Made by a program: the position numbers and the translations under genes. The notes under the pieces were generated by a model. It saw nothing but the letters and a program-made list of their open reading frames with translations. It ran no database searches and was not told the DNA's origin. From Trichostrongylus colubriformis (Eukaryota > Nematoda > Chromadorea > Rhabditida > Trichostrongylidae), in the NCBI GenBank assembly GCA_963978905.1, contig OZ022257.1:6825155-6889154 (forward strand): a stretch of 64,000 nucleotides of DNA, in the 5' to 3' direction. Below, in pieces: positions 55,940 through 64,000 of this stretch. The number at the start of each line of letters is the position of its first letter. Positions within the stretch are counted from its first letter, which is position 1.

Positions 55940-56000
55940 CGACCAGATCGTCTTCCTCAAAGGCCTAAACGTGGCTCAAGATAAAGGATTTAGTCCACTA
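55940..56000 (-). ncRNA. Candidate hammerhead-ribozyme-like motif in Penelope terminal region
   Basis: On the minus strand, TTTGAGGAAGACGATCTGG then TCGAAACGTTAGGCC can fold with a short GAC/GTC stem and a GGCCT/AGGCC stem. The box TTGAGGA recalls CTGATGA and GAAAC is exact. Hammerheads are known in Penelope-like terminal repeats. The first core base is T in place of C, so activity is doubtful. Confidence 0.3.
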
Positions 56001-56201
56001 CACCATCAAACGCCTCATCCCTCTAGCGGTTCTGACGAAACATCAAGGAACCGCCGGAGAAAACCCTGTACGAAAGAATATAACTCACCAATCCACCACC
56101 GCGAGAGTGGAACGCCGCCACTCCGTGTCAGTTGTCGTCAGTGAATGAGGATGTCATGCTGTCCTTATATATAGTATAATGGGGACATGCATGTCTCCCC
56201 C

Positions 56202-57154
56202 TCATATCAGTAGCTCGCAATGTGGCGCAAATGGCAAGAGATCATTCGTAATGGATAAGCACTCATTTCGGTTGTTCATTCTTGGATTTCTTGCAGAAAT
56301 CCAAAACGCTTCAAGCACTTTCCTGGCAGAAATCTCAGTCTCGCATGCTAGAATACTGCACTTCACATCAAAGTCGTTTCCGCCATGCTCCTCGGTCATG
56401 TGCTTTCCCAGAGGTGTTCTTGTGTTACCTAGTCTTTTACCAGCAAGATGTTCTTTTATACGTATTGCTAGTCTTCTTCCAGTTTCCCCAATGTAAGTTG
56501 CGTTACATGTCCGACATTCAATTTGATAGATTACACCAATTTTGGCGCAATCCCCAGTTGTACCATACGGGCATGTAACACAATTCTCTGACACGCAACG
56601 CTTATCGTAAAGCCTATTTCGCACGAGTTGGCTTTTGATGTTGCCGTTAGGGATATTCACTAAGACGACATCATCATCCAGCTGTGCTTGAACAAGGCAT
56701 CTTTGGATTGCAGCAGTTACTCTGTCAGAGATGAAAGGTATGCATAAGGGAACCTTGTTGAGACGTGGTACGTTACGGTGCTCAGTGCGTATCCTCCTAC
56801 GACGTTCTGGTATAGCATAGCCGTTTGATACAGCTATGTCAGAAGCTAGACGTATAGACTCTCGCCGCTCTGTCGTACCTGTGCACACATTTGCAGCCGT
56901 CTTGAACATGTTCTTAACAACTGCATGTTTCACAGTCGTGGGATGTGCAGATGTGGCGTGAATCAAGATGTTCTTAGAGCTAGCTTTTCTGTACCACTTC
57001 ACACTGAGCATGCCATCGGACACTTTCACCTGCGTGTTAAGATAGGGAAGCCAACCATCGCGCGGTACTTCTCTTGTGAGCTTGATATACTGCGACTGCT
57101 GGTTCATTAGGCGAAAACACTCATCCATTTCGGACTGTGTTGATGTTATAATGA
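56202..57154 (-). CDS. Penelope-like element ORF, C-terminal RT region plus GIY-YIG endonuclease (partial)
   Basis: 317 codons read continuously on the minus strand into the gap, so the N-terminus is lost in the assembly, not shown to be broken. The first part (SEMDECFRLMNQQS, LPYLNTQVKVSDG, IHATSAHPTTVKHAVVKN) is the RT thumb and linker of Penelope-like proteins. A Cys cluster CVSENCVTCPYG at about 56555-56605 precedes the GIY-YIG nuclease (VIYQIEC, TYIGETGRRLAIRIKEH, GKHMTEEHGG at about 56390-56540). It ends with the stop at 56202-56204. The enzyme nicks target DNA and primes reverse transcription. The reading frame is intact, so the copy may be young. Catalytic RT residues cannot be judged. 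Confidence 0.85.
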
Positions 57155-57354
57155 NNNNNNNNNNNNNNNNNNNNNNNNNNNNNNNNNNNNNNNNNNNNNN
57201 NNNNNNNNNNNNNNNNNNNNNNNNNNNNNNNNNNNNNNNNNNNNNNNNNNNNNNNNNNNNNNNNNNNNNNNNNNNNNNNNNNNNNNNNNNNNNNNNNNNN
57301 NNNNNNNNNNNNNNNNNNNNNNNNNNNNNNNNNNNNNNNNNNNNNNNNNNNNNN
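57155..57354. other. Assembly gap (200 N)
   Basis: A run of exactly 200 N separates the Penelope-like ORF from the satellite array. The true size is unknown, and the two sides may not be adjacent in the genome. Confidence 0.99.
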
Positions 57355-59300
57355 TTCACTTTGGTCAGTCCCTCCCCAGTCCTTACATGCGCGACTTCAA
57401 CAGACCCTTTCCTAACTTGCCCGATTCAGCACTTGAGCGAAGACCTGAATTCGTTTATTCATCGATTTCGGGCGAGCCCAGCCCATGATGGGCGGAGGTA
57501 GGCTTAGAATTTATGTGCTCCGTACACTTATGTTTCCTCTACGCTATCCTAACTTGCCCTACCTCTACAGGCCCGTTCCTAATTTGCTTCTTGTGTGCTC
57601 CCTACATTTTGGTCTGTCCCTATCCAGTCCTTACTCGCACGACTTCAACAACCCTTTCCTAACTTGCCCGATTTTCCGCACTTAAGCGAGGACCTAAATT
57701 CGTTTATTCATCGATTTCGGCGCAAGCCCCTCCCATGGTGGGCGGAGTTAGGCTTAGAACTTATGTGCTCCGTACACTTATGTTTTCCTCTACGCAATCC
57801 TAACTTGCCCCACCTCTACAGGCCCGTTCCTAATTTGCTTCTTGTGTGCTCCCTACATTTTGGTCTGTCCCTATCCAGTCCTTACTCGCACGACTTCAAC
57901 AACCCTTTCCTAACTTGCCCGATTTTCTGCACTTAAGCGAGGACCTAAATTTGTTTATTCATCGATTTCGGCGCAAGCCCCTCCCATGGTGGGCGGAGTA
58001 AGGCTTAGAACTTATGTGGTCCGTACACTTGGTCCCTACCCAATACTAACCTGCCCGACCTCCACAGCCCGTGCCTAATTTGCGTTCCCTGTGTTCTGTG
58101 TTCCCTTTACTTTGGTCAGTCCCTTCCCAGTCCTTACATGCGCGACTTCAACAGACCCTTTCCTAACTTGCCCGATTTTCAGCACTTGAGCGAAGACCTG
58201 AATTCGTTTATTCATCGATTTCGGGCGAGCCCAGCCCATGATGGGCGGAGGTAGGCTTAGAATTTATGTGCTCCGTACACTTATGTTTTCCTCTACGCTA
58301 TCCTAACTTGCCCTACCTCTACAGGCCCGTTCCTAATTTGCTTCTTGTGTGCTCCCTACATTTTGGTCTGTCCCTATCCAGTCCTTACTCGCACGACTTC
58401 AACAACCCTTTCCTAACTTGCCCGATTTTCTGCACTTAAGCGAGGACCTAAATTTGTTTATTCATCGATTTCGGCGCAAGCCCCTCCCATGGTGGGCGGA
58501 GTAAGGCTTAGAACTTATGTGGTCCGTACACTTGGTCCCTACCCAATACTAACCTGCCCGACCTCCACAGCCCGTGCCTAATTTGCGTTCCCTGTGTTCT
58601 GTGTTCCCTTTACTTTGGTCAGTCCCTTCCCAGTCCTTACATGCGCGACTTCAACAGACCCTTTCCTAACTTGCCCGATTTTCAGCACTTGAGCGAAGAC
58701 CTGAATTCGTTTATTCATCGATTTCGGGCGAGCCCAGCCCATGATGGGCGGAGGTAGGCTTAGAATTTATGTGCTCCGTACACTTATGTTTTCCTCTACG
58801 CTATCCTAACTTGCCCTACCTCTACAGGCCCGTTCCTAATTTGCTTCTTGTGTGCTCCCTACATTTTGGTCTGTCCCTATCCAGTCCTTACTCGCACGAC
58901 TTCAACAACCCTTTCCTAACTTGCCCGATTTTCTGCACTTAAGCGAGGACCTAAATTCGTTTATTCATCGATTTCGGCGCAAGCCCCTCCCATGGTGGGC
59001 GGAGTTAGGCTTAGAACTTATGTGGTCCGTACAGTTGGTCCCTACCCAATACTAACCTGCCCGACCTCCACAGCCCGTGCCTAATTTGCGTTCCCTGTGT
59101 TCTGTGTTCCCTTTACTTTGGTCAGTCCCTTCCCAGTCCTTACATGCGCGACTTCAACAGACTCTTTCCAAACTTGCCCGATTTCCAACACCTGAGCGAG
59201 GACCTAAATTCGTTTATTCATCGATTTCGGCGCAAGCCCCTCCCATGGTGGGCGGAGCTAGGCTTAGTTCTTATATGCTCTGTACGCTTAGGTCAGCCCC
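57355..59300. repeat. Higher-order satellite array, 503-bp dimer of about 251-bp units
   Basis: Two unit types alternate. Type B carries TTACATGCGCGACTTCAACA (57383, 58134, 58637, 59140); type A carries TTACTCGCACGACTTCAACA (57631, 57882, 58385, 58888). A-A and B-B spacing is 503 bp in the regular part; one extra A unit precedes it. Units share CATCGATTTCGG and TGGGCGGAG. The array begins at the gap, so its full length is unknown. Confidence 0.9.
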
Positions 59301-59984
59301 TCCCCACTCCTAACTCGCGCGACCCTCCAGGATACAGTTGAGATGAGGCCCTACCAAGTCTTAACTTGCACGATCCCTACAGGCCCACTCTTGATTTTTT
59401 TTCAACCATTTCTGCGCAAGCTCCGCTCACGGTGGGCGGAGCTAGGCTTAGTCCTTAATGAGCTCCGCACACTTTGGTCAACCCCTACCCATCCCCAACT
59501 TGCCCGACCTCTCCACGTTGCAATTGAGTTGAAAGTAGATATGTGACAAAAAACGGACACATGCTTACACACACACAAACACACCAAACTTCTGGTTTTA
59601 GCTTGCCTCTCATGTGCTCCGTACATTTTGGCTTACCCCAACCCATCCCTAACTTGCCCGACCTCTACAGGTCCATTCCTGGCCTGCCTGATTTTTGGAA
59701 CCTAAGCGTGGACTTAAATTTGAACACCGGCAGTTTCCGCGCAAGCCTCGCTCACAGTGGGCGGAGCTAGGCTTAATTCTTATGTGCTCTGTGCGCTTAG
59801 GTCAGCATCTACCCAATTCTAACATGCCCGACCTTTCCAGACAGCAGTTCAGTTGAGACATCATAACAATGGGATAGGGGTGTATGTGGTGCAGACAGGT
59901 TGTAAATGGTTGACGCTGGACTGTGGGAGTGGTGACATGGGTACCCTCGGTGTATCCCTAGGTGTAATTTCCTTACCGGCCCAT
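59301..59984. repeat. Degenerate edge of the 251-bp satellite
   Basis: Diverged units with TGGGCGGAGCTAGGCTTA and ATGTGCTCCGTACATTTTGG at irregular spacing. ACACACCAAACTTCTGGTTT at about 59580 is the same end-motif found at 60635 and 62555. Confidence 0.7.
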
Positions 59985-60575
59985 CACAACACAGCTGCGT
60001 CGCCATTCGCCTTTCGAGGCTCCTTATCAGCCCTTCAGTTGCTATCACATCCGTTCCCTCACCATTGATATCCCCTTACCACCCCTACATTACCTTATAA
60101 ATTCAGGATCCCAGCTTTGCTGCGACGCGAGATATGAATTTCCCGCCATTCGCCTTTCGAGGCTCCTTATCAGCCCTTATCAGTTGCTATCACTTCCGTT
60201 CATTCACCATTAATGTCCCCTTACCACCCCTACATTACCTTAAAAATTCAGGATCCCAGCTTTGCTGCAACGCGAGATATGAATTTCCCGCCATTCGCCT
60301 TTCGAGGCTCCTTATCAGCCCTTATCAGTTGCTATCACTTCCGTTCATTCACCATTAATGTCCCCTTACCACCCCTACATTACCTTAAAAATTCAGGATC
60401 CCAGCTTTGCTGCGACGCGAGATATGAATTTCCCGCCATTCGCCTTTCGAGGCTCCTTATCAGCCCTTATCAGTTGCTATCACTTCCGTTCCTTCACCAT
60501 TGATGCCCCTTACCACCCCCTATATTACCTTAAAAATTCAGGGTCCCAGCTTTGCTGCAACGCGAGATAGAAATT
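59985..60575. repeat. 145-bp satellite, about four homogeneous units
   Basis: GATATGAATTTCCCGCC recurs at 60131, 60276 and 60421, and a variant at 60566, giving exactly 145-bp steps. Units contain CCTTTCGAGGCTCCTTATCA and GATCCCAGCTTTGCTGC. It is the homogenised form of the decayed array at 18420-19030. Confidence 0.9.
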
Positions 60576-60586
60576 ATGCGGTGAGC

Positions 60587-60667
60587 GGACAGACAGACAG
60601 ACACACAGACAGACAGACAGACAGACAAACAAACACACCAAACTTCTGCTTTATATATAGAGTATGA
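60587..60667. repeat. GACA microsatellite and left inverted arm of 117-bp array
   Basis: A (GACA)n run to about 60627 is followed by CACACCAAACTTCTGCTTTA and TATATAGAGTATGATA, which returns in reverse complement at 62537-62575. Confidence 0.75.
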
Positions 60668-62537
60668 TACTGAGTGAGTGCCGTCATAGAAGTTAAGATT
60701 CTACAACATCATGCATCACCGATCAATATTGATTGAAAATATCGGTTTTTGTGCAGAAGGCTGGAAACGGCTTATGGACCATACTATTGATTAAGTTCCC
60801 TCATAATAATTGAAATTTTACAACAACATGTGTCACCGATAGATATTGATTGAAAATACCGGTTTTTGTGCAGAAGGTTGGAAACGGCTTATGGACCATA
60901 CTATTGATTAAGTTCCCTCATAATAATTGAAATTTTACAACAACATGTGTCACCGATCAATATTGATTGAAAATATCGGTTTTTGTGCAAAAGGCTGGAA
61001 ACGGCTCATGGACCTACTATTGATTAAGTGCCCTCATAATAATTGAAATTTTACAACAACATGTGTCACCGATCAATATTGATTGAAAATATCGGTTTTT
61101 GTGCAAAAGGCTGGAAACGGCTCATGGACCTACTATTGATTAAGTGCCCTCATAGAGGTTGAAATTCTACAACATCATGCATCACCGATCAATATTGACT
61201 GAAAATATCGGTTTTCGTGCAGAAGGTTGGAAACGGCTTATGGACCGTACTACTGAGTGAGTGCCCTCATAGAAGTTGAAATTCTACAACATCACGCATC
61301 ACCGATCGATATTGATTGAACATATCGGTTTTTGTGCAGAAGGCTGGAAACGGCTTATGGACCATACTACTGAGTGAGTGCCCTCATAGAAGTTAAAATT
61401 CTACAACATCACGCATCACCGATCGATATTGATAATATCGGTTTTTGTGCAGAAGGCTGGAAACGGCTTATGGACCATACTATTGATTAAATTCCCTCAT
61501 AATAATTGAAATTTTGCAACAACATGTGTCACCGATCGATATTGATTGAAAATATCGGTTTTTGTGCAGAAGGCTGGAAACGGCTTATGGACCATACTAT
61601 TGATTAAGTTCCCTCATAATAATTGAAATTTTACAACAACATGTGTCACCGATCAATATTGATTGAAGATATCGGTTTTTGTGCAGAAGGCTGGAAACGG
61701 CTTATGGACCATACTATTGATTAAGTGCCCTCATAGAGGTTGAAATTCTACAACATCATGCATCACCGATCAATATTGATTGAAAATATCGGTTTTTGTG
61801 CAGAAGGTTGGAAACGGCTTATGGACCATACTATCGATTAAGTTCCCTCATAATAATTGAAATTTTACAACAACATGTGTCACCGATCAATATTGATTGA
61901 AAATATCGGTTTTTGTGCAGAAGGCTGGAAACGGCTTATGGACCATACTATTGATTAAGTTCCCTCATAATAATTGAAATTTTACAACAACATGTGTCAC
62001 CGATCAATATTGATTGAAAATATCGGTTTTTGTGCAGAAGGTTGGAAACGGCTTATGGACCATACTATTGATTAAGTTCCCTCATAATAATTGAAATTTT
62101 ACAACAACATGTGTCACCGATCAATATTGATTGAAAATATCGGTTTTTGTGCAAAAGGCTGGAAACGGCTCATGGACCTACTATTGATTAAGTGCCCTCA
62201 TAGAGGTTGAAGTTCTACAACATCATGCATCACCGATCAATATTGACTGAACATATCGGTTTTCGTGCAGAAGGTTGGAAACGGCTTATGGACCGTACTA
62301 CTGAGTGAGTGCCCTCATAGAAGTTAAAATTCTACAACATCACGCATCACCGATCGATATTGATTGAAAATATCGGTTTTTGTGCAGAAGGCTGGAAACG
62401 GCTCATGGACCATACTATTGATCAAGTTCCCTCATAATAATTGAAATTTTACAACAACATGTGTCACCGATCAATATTGATTGAAAATATCGGTTTTTGT
62501 GCAAAAGGCTGGAAACGGCTCATGGACCATACTATCA
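60664..62537. repeat. 117-bp satellite array, about 16 units
   Basis: GGCTGGAAACGGCTTATGGA recurs every 116-117 bp (60761, 60878, 60995, 61111 and on). Two variants are mixed: one with CATAATAATTGAAATTTTAC, one with CATAGAAGTTGAAATTCTAC. Each unit has the 12-bp palindrome ATCAATATTGAT or a one-base variant (ATCGATATTGAT). Confidence 0.9.

Positions 62538-64000
<1,463 letters not shown>

Larger units (their letters stand above)
55877..57154 (-). mobile_element. Penelope-like retroelement, 3' half (minus strand)
   Basis: The C-terminal RT-linker and GIY-YIG endonuclease ORF (56202-57154) is followed on the minus strand by a 3' region to about 55877. That region holds the same terminal sequence as the palindrome at 13103-13384. 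The 5' half lies beyond the 200-N gap. Between 55965 and 56090 it has about 125 bp missing from the palindromic copy. Confidence 0.8.

Noticed and set aside
59985..60575. Open frames with repeated peptides
   Set aside because: The 145-bp period is not a multiple of three and the array is non-coding satellite.
60664..62537. Regular repeats at first glance like a CRISPR array
   Set aside because: Units of 117 bp are contiguous without unique spacers; it is a eukaryotic satellite.

Overview
The window looks like nuclear DNA of a parasitic clade V (strongylid, hookworm-like) nematode. The basis is eukaryotic split genes with short exons and TTTCAG-type acceptors, a nematode-style G-alpha gene, a CYP4-type P450, and a very dense load of foldback repeats, BEL/Pao, RTE-like, mariner and Penelope-like elements. 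The genus call is inference. No rRNA, CRISPR or bacterial-type operon is visible.

Only two host genes can be supported, both on the + strand: a heterotrimeric G-protein alpha subunit (nine exons, 23148-27952, first coding exon not found) and, 1.8 kb downstream, a complete 14-exon microsomal cytochrome P450 of CYP4 type (29769-37890, 494 codons before the stop). Their introns hold most of the repeat families listed here; several insertions stop within 24-40 bp of an exon.

Layout. 1-4194: intergenic, with a 71-bp tandem duplication and a 5'-truncated RTE-like LINE tail flanked by a 14-bp target duplication. 4195-8589: a young BEL/Pao LTR retrotransposon (248-bp LTRs that read as identical, 5-bp target duplication, tRNA-Gly-type primer site). 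It codes for one long Gag-protease ORF but lacks RT, RNase H and the integrase core. 8590-23147: repeats, including a foldback mariner, a perfect 136-bp-arm palindrome made of Penelope-like terminal sequence, a decayed tandem array, and a mariner transposase relic broken by a foldback MITE. 23148-37890: the two host genes. 37891-55870: intergenic DNA with tRNA-related SINE-like copies, Tc1/mariner-type MITEs and nested foldbacks. 55877-57154: the 3' half of a Penelope-like element (minus strand, GIY-YIG endonuclease), cut by a 200-bp assembly gap (57155-57354). 57355-64000: tandem DNA - a 503-bp higher-order satellite, a 145-bp satellite, a 117-bp satellite between inverted arms, a pure GT tract of about 1.13 kb, then a GC-rich end.

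The strongest leads are the internally deleted but apparently recently mobile BEL element with its asymmetric LTRs, the palindromic Penelope terminal insertion with a 13-bp target duplication, the altered P-loop of the G-alpha, and the GC donor directly after the P450 heme loop. All repeat-family assignments come from reading terminal repeats and target duplications by eye; no database search was possible.
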